Shown piece by piece: positions 44,654-53,967 of a stretch of DNA of 64,000 nt. The DNA lies in contig NZ_RBZQ01000011.1 of the NCBI RefSeq assembly GCF_003640395.1, forward strand, positions 1 to 64,000, in the 5' to 3' direction. Numbering within the stretch: the first letter of the stretch is position 1; each line of letters starts with the position of its first letter. The DNA comes from Stutzerimonas urumqiensis (lineage in GTDB: Bacteria; Pseudomonadota; Gammaproteobacteria; Pseudomonadales; Pseudomonadaceae). The notes under the pieces were generated by a model. It ran no database searches. It saw only the letters and a program-made list of their open reading frames with translations, and was not told the DNA's origin. The position numbers and the translations under genes are program-made.

Positions 44654-46183
44654 ATGGAAACCCTGAATTTCCTGATGCAGGGCTTCGACGTCGCCCTGCG
44701 TCCGACCAACCTGCTGGTGGCGCTGTTCGGCGCCTTCGTCGGCACCATCGTCGGCCTGCTGCCCGGCCTCGGCCCGATCAACGGGGTGGCGCTGCTGCTG
44801 CCGCTGGCCTTCGCGCTCGGCCTGCCGCCGGAAACCGCGCTGATCCTGCTCGCGGCCGTGTACCTGGGCTGCGAATACGGCGGGCGCATCTCGGCGATCC
44901 TGCTGAACGTGCCGGGCGATGCCGCGGCCATCATGACCACCCTGGACGGCTACCCGCTGGCGCGTCAGGGCAAGGCAGGCATCGCCCTGTCGCTCTCGGC
45001 GGTGAGCTCCTTCACCGGCAGCATCATCGCCACCTGCGGCGTGGTCGCGTTCGCCCCGCTGCTGGCCAAGTGGGCGGTGGCCTTCGGGCCGGCTGAATAC
45101 TTCGTGCTGATGGTCTTTGCCATCGCCTGCCTGGGCGGCATGGTCGGCGACAAGCCGGTCAAGACGCTGATGTCGGCCCTGATCGGCCTGGGCCTGGCGA
45201 CCGTCGGGGTCGACTCGACCACCGGCGTCTACCGCTTCACCTTCGGCAGCGTCAGCCTGTCGGACGGCATCCAGTTCGTGATCGTGGTGATCGGCCTGTT
45301 CTCGGTCAGCGAAGTGCTGCTGATGCTCGAACAGACCCACGCCGGCCAGCAGGCGGTCAAGGCCAGCGGCCGCATGCTGTTCAACCTCAAGGAATACACC
45401 CAGACCGTCGGCACCATGCTGCGCAGCAGCGTGGTCGGCTTCGTCATCGGCACGCTGCCGGGCGCCGGCGCGACCATCGCCAGTGCGGTTACCTACATGA
45501 CCGAGAAGCGCATGGCCGGTGCCAGCGGCCGCTTCGGCGATGGCGACCTGCGCGGCGTGGCGGCGCCGGAAGCGGCCAACAACGCCTCGGCGTGCGGCTC
45601 GCTGATCCCGATGCTCACCCTCGGCGTGCCCGGCTCCGGCACCACCGCGGTGATGATCGGCGCGCTGACGCTCTACAACATCACGCCCGGCCCGCTGCTG
45701 TTCGAACAGCAGCCCGACGTGGTCTGGGGCCTGATCGCCTCGCTGTTCATCGGCAACGTCATCCTGCTGTTGATGAACATCCCGCTGATCGGCCTGTTTT
45801 CCCGCATGCTGGCCGTACCCAACTGGGTGCTGGTCCCGGCGATCACGGTGGTCAGCCTGGTGGGCGTCTACGCCGTGCACAGCACCACCTTCGACCTGGT
45901 GCTGATGATCGGCCTCGGCGTGTTCGGTTACATCCTGCGCAAGCTGGACTTCCCGCTGTCGTCGCTGATCCTGGGCTTCGTGCTCGGCGAGATGATGGAG
46001 AGCAACCTGCGCCGTGCGCTGTCGATTTCCAACGGCGACCTGGCGATCCTCTGGAGCAGCCCGATCACGCTGATCCTCTGGGCGCTGGCCATCCTGATGC
46101 TGGCCTTGCCGGGCCTGCGCTGGTGGCGTGCAACGCGCCGCCGCGTGCATGACAAAGGCGCCGAGACCCAGCCCGCGCCATGA
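44654..46183 (+). CDS. tctA: tricarboxylate transporter large permease TctA
   Basis: This large membrane subunit (509 residues, about 12 helices) moves tricarboxylates with TctB and TctC. The family signature is clear: GLLPGLGPINGVALLLPL near residue 34, EYGGRISAILLNVPGDAAA, and GTLPGAGATIASAVTYM with ANNASACGSLIPMLTLGVPG in the second half. ATG 44654 follows the tctB stop by one base; its own stop overlaps the next gene as ATGA. It is divergent from the other TctA in this window (3917-5419). Confidence 0.94.
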   Translation: METLNFLMQGFDVALRPTNLLVALFGAFVGTIVGLLPGLGPINGVALLLPLAFALGLPPETALILLAAVYLGCEYGGRISAILLNVPGDAAAIMTTLDGYPLARQGKAGIALSLSAVSSFTGSIIATCGVVAFAPLLAKWAVAFGPAEYFVLMVFAIACLGGMVGDKPVKTLMSALIGLGLATVGVDSTTGVYRFTFGSVSLSDGIQFVIVVIGLFSVSEVLLMLEQTHAGQQAVKASGRMLFNLKEYTQTVGTMLRSSVVGFVIGTLPGAGATIASAVTYMTEKRMAGASGRFGDGDLRGVAAPEAANNASACGSLIPMLTLGVPGSGTTAVMIGALTLYNITPGPLLFEQQPDVVWGLIASLFIGNVILLLMNIPLIGLFSRMLAVPNWVLVPAITVVSLVGVYAVHSTTFDLVLMIGLGVFGYILRKLDFPLSSLILGFVLGEMMESNLRRALSISNGDLAILWSSPITLILWALAILMLALPGLRWWRATRRRVHDKGAETQPAP

Positions 46184-47205
46184 TCGCAGGCAGGTTACCG
46201 GCCTGGTGGGGCACGCCGCTGGTGGGTGCCCTCGGCGGCTGGCTGGCGACCCTCGCCGGCTGGCCGCTGCCGTGGATGATCGGCTCGCTGCTGGCGGTCA
46301 TCCTTGCGCGCTGCGCCGGCTGGCTGGTGACCGACGTGCCCCATGCGCGCAAGGCCGGGCAGTGGATCATCGCCAGCGGCATCGGCCTGCACTTCACCAG
46401 CGAAGTGATGCAGCAGGTGCTGGCGCATTTCGGCGTCATCCTCGCCGGCGCGCTGGGCACGCTGCTGCTCAGCCTGATCGGCATCGTCATCCTCATGCGT
46501 ACCGGCACCGACCGCGCCACGGCGTTCTTCGCCAGCATGCCGGGTGGCGCCAGCGAAATGGTCAACCTCGCCAACCGCCATCAGGCGCAACCGGCCCGCG
46601 TCGCGGCGGCGCATAGCCTGCGCCTGTTGCTGGTGGTCTTGATCGTGCCGGCCCTCTTCACCTGGAGCCTGCCGGCGGTCGATGCGCCGCCGATGCCGGT
46701 CGACTGGGCCTGGCTCGCCCTGCTGCTGCCGACCGGCGCGCTGCTGGCCATGCTGTGGCAGAAGGCCGGCCAGCCGAACCCCTGGATGCTCGGCCCGCTC
46801 ACGGCCTGCGCGGTGGCCAGCGTGACATTCGACCTTCACCTGGGGCTGCCGGACGGTGCCGGCCAGCTCGGCCAGTGGCTGATCGGCTGCTCGCTGGGGT
46901 GCCACTTCGACCGGCCGTTCTTCCGCAGCGCGCCGGCCTTCCTGCTGCGCATCCTGCTGTTCACCCTGCTGGCGATGCTGACGGCCGCCTTGCTCGCGCT
47001 GGCGCTCGGCTCGGTCGCCCGGCTGGACGGCACATCGCTGATGCTCGGGATGATGCCCGGCGGCATCACTGAACTCTGCCTCACGGCCGAGGCCCTGCAA
47101 CTGTCCGTCGCGCTGGTGACGGCGCTTCAGGTGCTGCGGCTGTTTCTCGTGATGTTTCTCGCCGAGCCGATCTTCAGCCTCTGGCAGCGCCGCCGCGCCG
47201 GCTAA
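46180..47205 (+). CDS. AbrB-family putative membrane transporter
   Basis: This 341-residue integral membrane protein with about ten helices in two related halves belongs to the AbrB/Gate duplication family (PF05145). Marks are PWMIGSLLAVILAR, ASGIGLHFTSEV, FFASMPGGASEMVNLA and in the second half NPWMLGPLTACAV and MMPGGITELCLTAEAL. Its ATGA overlap with tctA places it in the tct operon; partners of TTT systems are often of this family, but its function is unproven. Its stop overlaps the convergent thrB stop by two bases. Confidence 0.85.
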   Translation: MIAGRLPAWWGTPLVGALGGWLATLAGWPLPWMIGSLLAVILARCAGWLVTDVPHARKAGQWIIASGIGLHFTSEVMQQVLAHFGVILAGALGTLLLSLIGIVILMRTGTDRATAFFASMPGGASEMVNLANRHQAQPARVAAAHSLRLLLVVLIVPALFTWSLPAVDAPPMPVDWAWLALLLPTGALLAMLWQKAGQPNPWMLGPLTACAVASVTFDLHLGLPDGAGQLGQWLIGCSLGCHFDRPFFRSAPAFLLRILLFTLLAMLTAALLALALGSVARLDGTSLMLGMMPGGITELCLTAEALQLSVALVTALQVLRLFLVMFLAEPIFSLWQRRRAG

Positions 47206-48155
47206 CGCGCCCCGCCCGGCAGCACAACGCTCACCTGCTGGCGCGCGACCAGCCGTTGCTGGAATTCGGCGGGATCATGGATGAGCACGGCCTGCCCGGC
47301 GTGGGCCTGCGCGGCGATCAGGCGGGACAGCCAGAAGCGCACGCAGGCGATGCGCAGCATCCGCGGCCAATGCGCCGCCTCCTCGGCCACGAACGGCCGC
47401 AGCGCCGCATAGCCGGCGAGCAGTGCCTCGGCGCGGATCGGGTCGAGCGCGCCGTCGGGCAACGAGCACCAGTCGTTCACGGCGATGGCCACGTCATAGA
47501 GCATCGGCCCGGCGCAGGCATTGTAGAAGTCGATCACGCCGGTCAGCCGACCGGCCTCGAACAGCACGTTGTCGCGGAACAGATCGGCATGCAGGTTGGC
47601 GCGCGGCAGCGCGAGGATCGCCGGCTTGTGGGCCGCGACCTCGCCGAGCACCGCTTCCAGCAACGCACGCGGCCCGGCTTCAAGTACGGCCAGCAGCCGC
47701 GGGCCGGCGTCGAGCATCCAGTCCAGCCCGCGGTCGCTGCGCCGCTCCAGCACGCGCCCGGCGGTGGCCAGGTGCAGCCGCGCCAGCCACTGGCCGACCT
47801 GCGTGCAATGCGCCGGCGCCGGGTCGTGCACGTGCCGGCCCGGCAGCCGCGGCTGCAGCAGCGCAGGCTTGCCGGCCAGCGCGCGCAGGGCCTCGCCCGT
47901 CTCGGTGGTCAGCGCGTAGGGCACCGGCAGATCGGCCTGGTGCAGCGCTTCGAGCAGTTCGACGAAGAACGGCAGATCGGCCTGCGGGCCTCGCTCGACC
48001 AGCGTCAGCACGTACTCGCCGCCGTCCAGGCTGACGAAGAAGTTGCTGTTCTCGCTGCCCGCGGCGATGCCTTCGAAGGCCCGCAGCCGGCCGAGCCGAT
48101 AGGGCGCCAGGAACGGCTCGAGCTGGTCGCGGGTCAGCGGGGTGAAGACGGACAT
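47202..48155 (-). CDS. thrB: homoserine kinase ThrB (APH-fold)
   Basis: This kinase phosphorylates homoserine for threonine synthesis; this is the aminoglycoside-phosphotransferase-fold ThrB of Pseudomonas, not the GHMP type. Its 317 residues contain the nucleotide-loop region GIAAGSENSNFFV, the catalytic motif ANLHADLFRDNVLF (about residue 200) and the metal Asp in VIDFYNA. GAGG lies upstream of ATG 48155. It follows a DUF2782 gene by 7 bases and diverges from polA, as in P. aeruginosa. Confidence 0.94.
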   Translation of the reverse strand: MSVFTPLTRDQLEPFLAPYRLGRLRAFEGIAAGSENSNFFVSLDGGEYVLTLVERGPQADLPFFVELLEALHQADLPVPYALTTETGEALRALAGKPALLQPRLPGRHVHDPAPAHCTQVGQWLARLHLATAGRVLERRSDRGLDWMLDAGPRLLAVLEAGPRALLEAVLGEVAAHKPAILALPRANLHADLFRDNVLFEAGRLTGVIDFYNACAGPMLYDVAIAVNDWCSLPDGALDPIRAEALLAGYAALRPFVAEEAAHWPRMLRIACVRFWLSRLIAAQAHAGQAVLIHDPAEFQQRLVARQQVSVVLPGGAR

Positions 48156-48162
48156 CCGGACC

Positions 48163-48444
48163 TCACCAGCTGAAGATTTTCCACGCCGGGATCAGCATGT
48201 CCGGCCGGTCGCTGCGGATGAAGTTGCTGTCGCCGTCGGCGCGCACCAGGAAGTACGGCTTGCCGTGCTTGGGCGTGACCTTGATCGCATAGAGGAAGCC
48301 GTTGACGCGGTATTCCTCGACCGTGCGATCGCCCTCCTGACGGATGGTGACGTCCGGCTCGGCATCCACCGATTCCTGCGCCAGGGCACCCATCGGGGCC
48401 AGCGCCAGCACGCCGGCCAGCATCCAGAATCTCGCGTGTCGCAT
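48163..48444 (-). CDS. DUF2782 small secreted protein
   Basis: This 93-residue protein has a signal peptide (about 1-22, ending GALA). The mature part carries the DUF2782 core DVTIRQEGDRTVEEYRVNG and YAIKVTPKHGKPYFLVRADG. Function is unknown. The frame is open far upstream (to 51261) only because it mirrors polA; ATG 48444 gives a proper signal peptide. It is co-transcribed with thrB and conserved at this site in Pseudomonas. Confidence 0.9.
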   Translation of the reverse strand: MRHARFWMLAGVLALAPMGALAQESVDAEPDVTIRQEGDRTVEEYRVNGFLYAIKVTPKHGKPYFLVRADGDSNFIRSDRPDMLIPAWKIFSW

Positions 48445-48519
48445 GGTAACCTTGCCCCTTTTCCCGGTCAGTGACGTGGCAATTCTAGCCGCCGGCCCGC
48501 CGAAAAGGTTGATCCTCCC

Positions 48520-51264
48520 ATGACTCAAGCGCCCCTCGTCCTGGTGGACGGCTCCTCCTACCTCTACCGCGCCTTCCATGCCCTGCCGCCGCTGACCACC
48601 TCCACCGGCAAGCCGACCGGTGCGGTCAAGGGCGTGCTGAACATGCTGCTCAGCCTGCGCAAGCAGTACCCGGACAGCCCCTTCGCGGTGGTCTTCGACG
48701 CCAAGGGCAAGACCTTCCGCGACGAGCTGTTCGCCGAGTACAAGTCGCACCGTCCGCCGATGCCGGACGACCTGCGCAGCCAGGTCGAGCCGCTGCATGC
48801 CAGCATCCGCGCGCTCGGCCTGCCGCTGCTGTGCGTCGACGGGGTCGAGGCGGACGACGTGATAGGCACCCTCGCGCGCCGCTGCGCCGCGCTCGAGCGC
48901 GACGTGGTGATCTCCACCGGCGACAAGGACATGGCCCAGCTGGTCTGCCCGCACGTGACGCTGGTCAACACCATGACCGGCAGCGTCTACGACATCGAAG
49001 GCGTGAAGGCCAAGTTCGGCGTCGGCCCGGAGCTGATCATCGACTTCCTCGCGCTGATGGGCGACAAGGTCGACAACATCCCCGGCGTGCCCGGCGTGGG
49101 CGAGAAGACCGCCTGCGGCCTGCTCAACGGCATCGAGGGTGGCCTGAAGGGTCTTTACGAGAACCTGGACAAGGTCGGCGACCTGCCGATCCGCGGCGCG
49201 AAATCCTTGGCGGCGAAGCTGGAAGAACACCGCGACGCGGCGTTCATGTCCTACGAACTGGCGACCATCAAGATCGACGTGGCGCTGGACGTCGAGGTCG
49301 GCGACCTGATGCCCGGCGAGCCGCACCGCGAGGCGCTGATCGCGCTCTACCGCGAACTGGAATTCAAGAACTGGCTCGACGAGCTGCTGCGCGAGGCCAA
49401 GGCGGCCGGCGAAGACTGCGATGTCCAGCCCGAAGGCTGCTCGATCCAGGCCGAGGCCGAGTACGAGACGATCCTCGAGCAGGCCGACTTCGACCGCTGG
49501 CTGGCCGCCCTGCAACAGGCCGACTGCTTCGCCTTCGACACCGAGACCACCAGCATCGACGCCCAGCGCGCCGAGCTGGTCGGCGTGTCCTTCGCCATCG
49601 AGCCGGGCAAGGCCGCCTACGTGCCGCTGTGCCACAGCTACATGGGCGTGCCGAAGCAGCTCGACCGCGATGCCGTGCTCGCCGCGCTCAAGCCGCTGCT
49701 GGAAGACGAGGGGCGGGTGAAGATCTGCCAGCACGGCAAGTACGACATGAACGTGCTGATGCACTACGGCGTCGAGCTGCGTGGCCTGGCCTTCGACACC
49801 ATGCTCGAGTCCTACGTGCTCGACGCCACCGCCACCCGCCACGACATGGACAGCCTGGCGCTCAAGTACCTCGGCCGCGGCACCATCCGCTTCGAGGACA
49901 TCGCCGGCAAGGGCGCCAAGCAGCTGACCTTCGACCAGATCGCCATCGAGCAGGCCGGGCCGTATTCGGCGGAGGACGCCGACGTCACGCTGCGCCTGCA
50001 CCAGACGCTGTGGGGCAAGCTGGAGCAGACGCCGTCGCTGGCCGGCGTGCTGAAGGACATCGAGATTCCGCTGGTGCCGGTGCTGGCGCGGATCGAGCGC
50101 AACGGCGCGCTGGTCGACGCCCAGCTGCTCGGTCAGCAGAGCGTCGAACTCGGCAACAAGATGGTCGAGCTGGAGCGCCAGGCGTTCGAGATCGCCGGCG
50201 AGGAATTCAACCTCGGCTCGCCCAAGCAGCTCTGCGCCATTCTCTACGACAAGCTCGGCTGCCCGGTGCTGTCGAAGACCTCCGGTGGCCAGCCGTCCAC
50301 CGCCGAGGGCGTGCTCGCCGAACTGGCCGAGCGCGACTACCCGCTGCCGAAAGTGATCATGCAGCACCGGTCCTTGAGCAAGCTCAAGGGCACCTACACC
50401 GACAAGCTGCCGCAGCAGATCAACCCGCGCACCGGGCGCATCCACACCAGCTACCACCAGGCCGTCACCGCCACCGGGCGGCTGTCGTCGAGCGACCCGA
50501 ACCTGCAGAACATCCCGATCCGCACTGCCGAGGGCCGGCGCATCCGCCAGGCCTTCGTCGCGCCGAAGGGTTACCGCCTGCTGGCGGCGGACTACTCGCA
50601 GATCGAGCTGCGCATCATGGCGCACCTGGCGCAGGACGCCGGCCTGCTGCACGCCTTCCAGAACGACCTGGACGTCCACCGCGCCACCGCGGCGGAAGTC
50701 TTCGGCGTCGCCCTCGAGGAGGTCAGCGGCGACCAGCGGCGCAGTGCCAAGGCGATCAACTTCGGCCTGATCTACGGCATGAGCGCCTTCGGCCTGGCCA
50801 AGCAGATCGGCGTCGGCCGCGGCGAGGCGCAGGCCTACATCGACCGTTACTTCACCCGCTACCCCGGCGTACTCGACTACATGGAACGCACGCGCGCCCA
50901 GGCCGCCGAGCAGGGCTTCGTCGAGACCCTGTTCGGGCGCCGCCTGTACCTGCCGGAAATCCACTCGAAGAACGGCGCCATGCGCAAGGCGGCCGAGCGC
51001 ACCGCCATCAACGCGCCGATGCAGGGCACCGCGGCGGACATCATCAAGCGCGCGATGATCGCCGTGGACCGCTGGTTGCAGGACGAGGCGCTCGACGCTC
51101 GGGTGATTCTGCAGGTGCATGACGAACTGGTGCTGGAAGTGCGCGAGGACCTGGTCGAACAGGTCTGCGATCGCATTCGGCCGCTGATGAGCGGCGCCGC
51201 GCAGCTGGACGTACCGCTGGTGGTCGAGGCCGGCGTCGGGCTGAACTGGGACGAAGCGCACTGA
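48520..51264 (+). CDS. polA: DNA polymerase I
   Basis: Pol I performs repair synthesis and primer removal. The 914 residues have the 5'-nuclease domain (1-300, [36 protein letters not shown]), an intact proofreading domain (about 320-500, with FDTETTS and a later DADVTLRL) and the polymerase domain with motif [14 protein letters not shown], motif [17 protein letters not shown] and motif [10 protein letters not shown]. Length is usual for the family. It is divergent from DUF2782-thrB; an ErsA-like sRNA follows. Confidence 0.97.
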   Translation: MTQAPLVLVDGSSYLYRAFHALPPLTTSTGKPTGAVKGVLNMLLSLRKQYPDSPFAVVFDAKGKTFRDELFAEYKSHRPPMPDDLRSQVEPLHASIRALGLPLLCVDGVEADDVIGTLARRCAALERDVVISTGDKDMAQLVCPHVTLVNTMTGSVYDIEGVKAKFGVGPELIIDFLALMGDKVDNIPGVPGVGEKTACGLLNGIEGGLKGLYENLDKVGDLPIRGAKSLAAKLEEHRDAAFMSYELATIKIDVALDVEVGDLMPGEPHREALIALYRELEFKNWLDELLREAKAAGEDCDVQPEGCSIQAEAEYETILEQADFDRWLAALQQADCFAFDTETTSIDAQRAELVGVSFAIEPGKAAYVPLCHSYMGVPKQLDRDAVLAALKPLLEDEGRVKICQHGKYDMNVLMHYGVELRGLAFDTMLESYVLDATATRHDMDSLALKYLGRGTIRFEDIAGKGAKQLTFDQIAIEQAGPYSAEDADVTLRLHQTLWGKLEQTPSLAGVLKDIEIPLVPVLARIERNGALVDAQLLGQQSVELGNKMVELERQAFEIAGEEFNLGSPKQLCAILYDKLGCPVLSKTSGGQPSTAEGVLAELAERDYPLPKVIMQHRSLSKLKGTYTDKLPQQINPRTGRIHTSYHQAVTATGRLSSSDPNLQNIPIRTAEGRRIRQAFVAPKGYRLLAADYSQIELRIMAHLAQDAGLLHAFQNDLDVHRATAAEVFGVALEEVSGDQRRSAKAINFGLIYGMSAFGLAKQIGVGRGEAQAYIDRYFTRYPGVLDYMERTRAQAAEQGFVETLFGRRLYLPEIHSKNGAMRKAAERTAINAPMQGTAADIIKRAMIAVDRWLQDEALDARVILQVHDELVLEVREDLVEQVCDRIRPLMSGAAQLDVPLVVEAGVGLNWDEAH

Positions 51265-51288
51265 CAGACAGGGCGCAAATGGCTGGAC

Positions 51289-51320
51289 GTAGGGGTGGAT
51301 GATGGCGAAGCCTCATCCAC
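51289..51320 (+). repeat. GTAG-headed hairpin repeat
   Basis: GTAG (51289-51292), GTGGATGA (51295-51302) and TCATCCAC (51313-51320) form a hairpin like that at 23585, just after polA; it may act as its 3' end. Confidence 0.65.
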
Positions 51321-51359
51321 GCGTGTGCTGGCCCGCCCATGAGCGTCTCACCTGGGCGT

Positions 51360-51393
51360 GTAAGTGGTGGTAAACGCTGCGCGGCTTTCCACC
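51360..51393 (+). repeat. degenerate GTAG-type hairpin repeat
   Basis: GTAA, GGTGGTAAAC and GGCTTTCCACC resemble the 23632 repeat with lost pairs. The rest of 51321-51475 shows no gene. Confidence 0.45.
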
Positions 51394-51475
51394 CTGCGGT
51401 TATGAGCCGAACGGCCGCGGCGCGCGGTCTGGCGGGGCGATTTCGGTCAGGTTCGGCTTTTTTCCGGGGCGGATT

Positions 51476-51503
51476 GAACTAAGCGCAGCCAACCTCGGTC
51501 AGA
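51476..51503 (+). promoter_or_regulatory. AlgU (sigma-22)-type promoter of the sRNA
   Basis: GAACTA (51476-51481) is followed after 17 bases by TCAGA (51499-51503), close to the AlgU consensus GAACTT-N16/17-TCTGA. Transcription should start near 51509-51511. In P. aeruginosa ErsA is AlgU-dependent, which fits. Confidence 0.65.
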
Positions 51504-51508
51504 GGATT

Positions 51509-51639
51509 TCGAGAGGCCCAAAAGGCCTTTCGATGCTCCTTGTTGTGTTAAGTGTTGGCAGATCTCTGGACCCCGCCCTAGCGGTCCGGACTTGGACCTC
51601 GAACTTCCCCCTCCCCCAATGAAGTTCGAGGTTTTTTTT
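51509..51639 (+). ncRNA. ersA: ErsA-like small RNA (Spot 42 locus)
   Basis: The predicted transcript of about 131 bases runs from the AlgU-type promoter to a strong terminator (51596-51639). It has a 5' hairpin (GAGAGGCC/GGCCTTTC, near 51511-51531), a middle unpaired stretch, a GGACC/GGTCC hairpin rich in C (51568-51587) and C-tracts in the terminator loop. Position just after polA, length near the 132 bases known for ErsA, promoter type and C-rich loops all match P. aeruginosa ErsA. Exposed C-tracts probably pair with G-rich ribosome sites. The 5' end is predicted only. Confidence 0.72.
51596..51639 (+). terminator. intrinsic terminator of the sRNA
   Basis: A perfect 12-pair stem (ACCTCGAACTTC at 51596-51607 and its complement at 51621-51632) has a 13-base C-rich loop and is followed by eight T. 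This is the clearest intrinsic terminator in the window. Confidence 0.9.
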
Positions 51640-51662
51640 CGTCTGCGCGAAAGGCTCCGCCG

Positions 51663-53630
51663 TCAGCGGGCAGCAGCGCCGGGTAGCTGCAGACCGCCAG
51701 ACGCCCGATGCAATGCATGCAGGTGGTCGCGCAGCCAGGCGAGATTCTGCCGCACCGCCTCGAGCGCGGCCTGGCGCTCGGGACTCAGCAGGCTCTGGAT
51801 TTCCTCGTCGAGCTGGTCGCTCAACCGCGCCAGTTCGGCCTGCCGGCGCGCGCTGCGCTGCTCCAGCTCCGCGCGTTCCCGGGCCTGCGGCAGGCCGTAC
51901 CCCGAATCCACCAGCAGCTCCGCCGGACGACTCAGGAAGCCGCTGTTGGCCAGTATCGCCTGCAAGGCGCCGTCGGCCTCATGCAGCGAGCCATCGCCGG
52001 CTTGCCGCGCATCCAGGTAACGCCGCTTCAGCTCGTCCTGCGCCAGCAGCACCTGTTGCCGCAACGCCGCCTGCTCGACCAGCAGCAGCGCCGCGCTGGC
52101 ACGCAGGTCGGCCTTCTCGAACCAGGACGCACGCTCGGTCGCCGGCAGATCGAGCCAATCCTCGACCCACGCCTGCGGCACGCCGAGGCGCTCGCGGACG
52201 ATAGCGAACATCGCCTGGTAGCGATCCCGGTAGGACTCGAAGCGATAGCCCAGCCGCAGCGCCTCGCGCGGGTCCTCGAGCACGCCGAGGTCGGCCAGGC
52301 CACGCGCGCCGAGCACGGCCAGCAGGCCGTTGGGCATGATGCTGTCGAGGTCGCGCAGCGCCGGGTGATCGGTGCCGCTGCGCAGCAGCTTGAGCGTCTC
52401 GACCGCGCAATTGTTGGTCAGGAAGAAGTAGTCGCCGTCGTAGCTCCAGTGCAGTTCGGCACTGCGCACCACCAGCGCCTCGAGCTGCTCGCGGGTCAGC
52501 CGCAGCGGCACCGACGCCAGGCTGCGCAGTTCGACCTTGGTGTACTCGTCGACCACCTGATCGAGCGGCAGCACGAACAGCCGCGAGGGGTACTGGCCGG
52601 TCAGCCCGTCCCAGCTCGACAGCTGCACGTCGCCGACAAACGCGCGAAACGACAGCACCAGATGGTGCGCCAGGTCGAGCCGACAGTCCGGCCCGAGCGG
52701 GCGGCCGGGCGCGCAGATCACCAGCCGCAGCATGGTATGGCCCCAGCGGCTGGCCCAGGCATCGTTGGCTTCGGCGAACAGGTAGTCGACTTCGTAGACC
52801 CGCGCCGGATCGAGGCTGAGCAGCGGCATCCGGGCGAAATCGCTGCCGGCATTGAGGATCGGCAAACCGTCCGGGCAGGGCTTGCCCGCCGGCCGCCAGC
52901 CGAAATGCTCGGCGAAGTAGCGGGCCAGCGAGGGGCGGCGGCACCGGTAGGACGGGTCGAGCAGAAAGTATTCGAAATTGACCGCGACGAACTCGCGCGG
53001 ATTACGCCGCTCGTAGGGATCGGGGCTGCGCGCGACCTGATGATTCTCGGCTTCCCGTTCGCCCCGCGTGCCGACGCGCTGCGGCCAGCCGGCGAGATCC
53101 AGCAGGCGCGGGTCGTCGCTCAGCGTGAAGCGCCGGTCGGTCTGGCCGCGACACGCCGCGGGCAAGCCGACGAGTCCGGTAGAGGCGTCCCGCCAGCCGC
53201 AGCGGGCCAGCTGCGCGCGCGTGCTGTCATCCCAGCGCTGCGCGCGGTCATACAGGTGCATCAGCTCATGCAGCACCGTCGCCAGCAGTTCGCGGCGCAC
53301 CGTGCCGTGCGGACGATCGGTAGACGTGGAGGCGGCGGAACCGTCGACCAGCGCAGCAAGCCGGTCGCGGTTGAGTTCGAGCAGATCGCCACCCGCCCGG
53401 CCATAGCCGTTGGCCGGCAAATCGTCGGACCAGCGCACCCGCACCGAGCGATCGAGCCGCTCGACGAAGCGGGGCGGCAGCGCGGCGTGCGCCTCGTCGA
53501 GCAGCAGGCGGGTCGCCTCGATGTCGGCGGGGCCGAGGCCCTGCGGCTCGAGCACCAGCCGCAACCCGGCGACGGCATCGGCGACCGACAGCAGGCCGAT
53601 CAGCAACAGCGCCGCTCGCAGGCTGTTCAC
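51663..53630 (-). CDS. DUF4105 (Lnb-type) periplasmic protein with HExxH motif
   Basis: This 655-residue exported protein has a signal peptide of about 21 residues. The N-terminal half has a zincin-type LHELMHLYD near residue 120 and further conserved blocks (NPREFVAVNFEYFLLDP). The middle is a DUF4105 domain, the family now linked to Lnb lipoprotein acyltransferases, with GHTMLR and FFLTNNCAVETLKLL holding candidate catalytic His and Cys. The C-terminal ~120 residues are coiled-coil rich (RAELEQRSARRQAELARL). Whether it acts as a protease, acyltransferase or both is unknown. DUF2388 genes lie upstream on the same strand with overlap (53627-53630). Confidence 0.8.
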   Translation of the reverse strand: MNSLRAALLLIGLLSVADAVAGLRLVLEPQGLGPADIEATRLLLDEAHAALPPRFVERLDRSVRVRWSDDLPANGYGRAGGDLLELNRDRLAALVDGSAASTSTDRPHGTVRRELLATVLHELMHLYDRAQRWDDSTRAQLARCGWRDASTGLVGLPAACRGQTDRRFTLSDDPRLLDLAGWPQRVGTRGEREAENHQVARSPDPYERRNPREFVAVNFEYFLLDPSYRCRRPSLARYFAEHFGWRPAGKPCPDGLPILNAGSDFARMPLLSLDPARVYEVDYLFAEANDAWASRWGHTMLRLVICAPGRPLGPDCRLDLAHHLVLSFRAFVGDVQLSSWDGLTGQYPSRLFVLPLDQVVDEYTKVELRSLASVPLRLTREQLEALVVRSAELHWSYDGDYFFLTNNCAVETLKLLRSGTDHPALRDLDSIMPNGLLAVLGARGLADLGVLEDPREALRLGYRFESYRDRYQAMFAIVRERLGVPQAWVEDWLDLPATERASWFEKADLRASAALLLVEQAALRQQVLLAQDELKRRYLDARQAGDGSLHEADGALQAILANSGFLSRPAELLVDSGYGLPQARERAELEQRSARRQAELARLSDQLDEEIQSLLSPERQAALEAVRQNLAWLRDHLHALHRASGGLQLPGAAAR

Positions 53631-53944
53631 AGGGCGAGAATGGCCTCGGCCAGCGCCAGGTCATCGGCTTTACGCGCCTGCGGGACGCGCTCGCGGAGTT
53701 CGCGCAGAGCCGCTTCCAGGCGCGCATGGCGCTGGGCGCCCCCGCTGGCGACGAACGCCGCGGCCTCGTCGCGGGCGGCGGCGACTTCCTTCATGTCGCG
53801 GATCGAGGTGGTGGTGTCGGAGGTGAAGTCGACGCTGCGATCCAGCGCGCGGACGACGATGTTGCTGGTGGCTTCGAGCGTCTGAGCCTGAACGCCGGCG
53901 GCGCACAGGAGGACGAACAGCGGCAGGGCTTTGATCAAAGGCAT
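53627..53944 (-). CDS. DUF2388 small secreted protein (paralogue 1)
   Basis: This 105-residue exported protein has a signal peptide (about 1-20). The mature part contains the DUF2388 pattern SNIVVRALDRSVDFTSD and the block ARDEAAAFVASGG. Function is unknown; the family is mostly found in Pseudomonas. Its stop overlaps the next gene by four bases, and paralogue 2 ends 23 bases upstream of its start. Confidence 0.82.
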   Translation of the reverse strand: MPLIKALPLFVLLCAAGVQAQTLEATSNIVVRALDRSVDFTSDTTTSIRDMKEVAAARDEAAAFVASGGAQRHARLEAALRELRERVPQARKADDLALAEAILAL

Positions 53945-53967
53945 CGGGGCATTCCGTAGCAGAACGG

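Noticed and set aside
48163-51261. A 1032-codon open frame on the minus strand opposite polA
   Set aside because: polA has all its motifs on the plus strand. The long minus frame is a by-product of GC-rich codon use. Only its last 93 codons (48163-48444) are a real gene, DUF2782.
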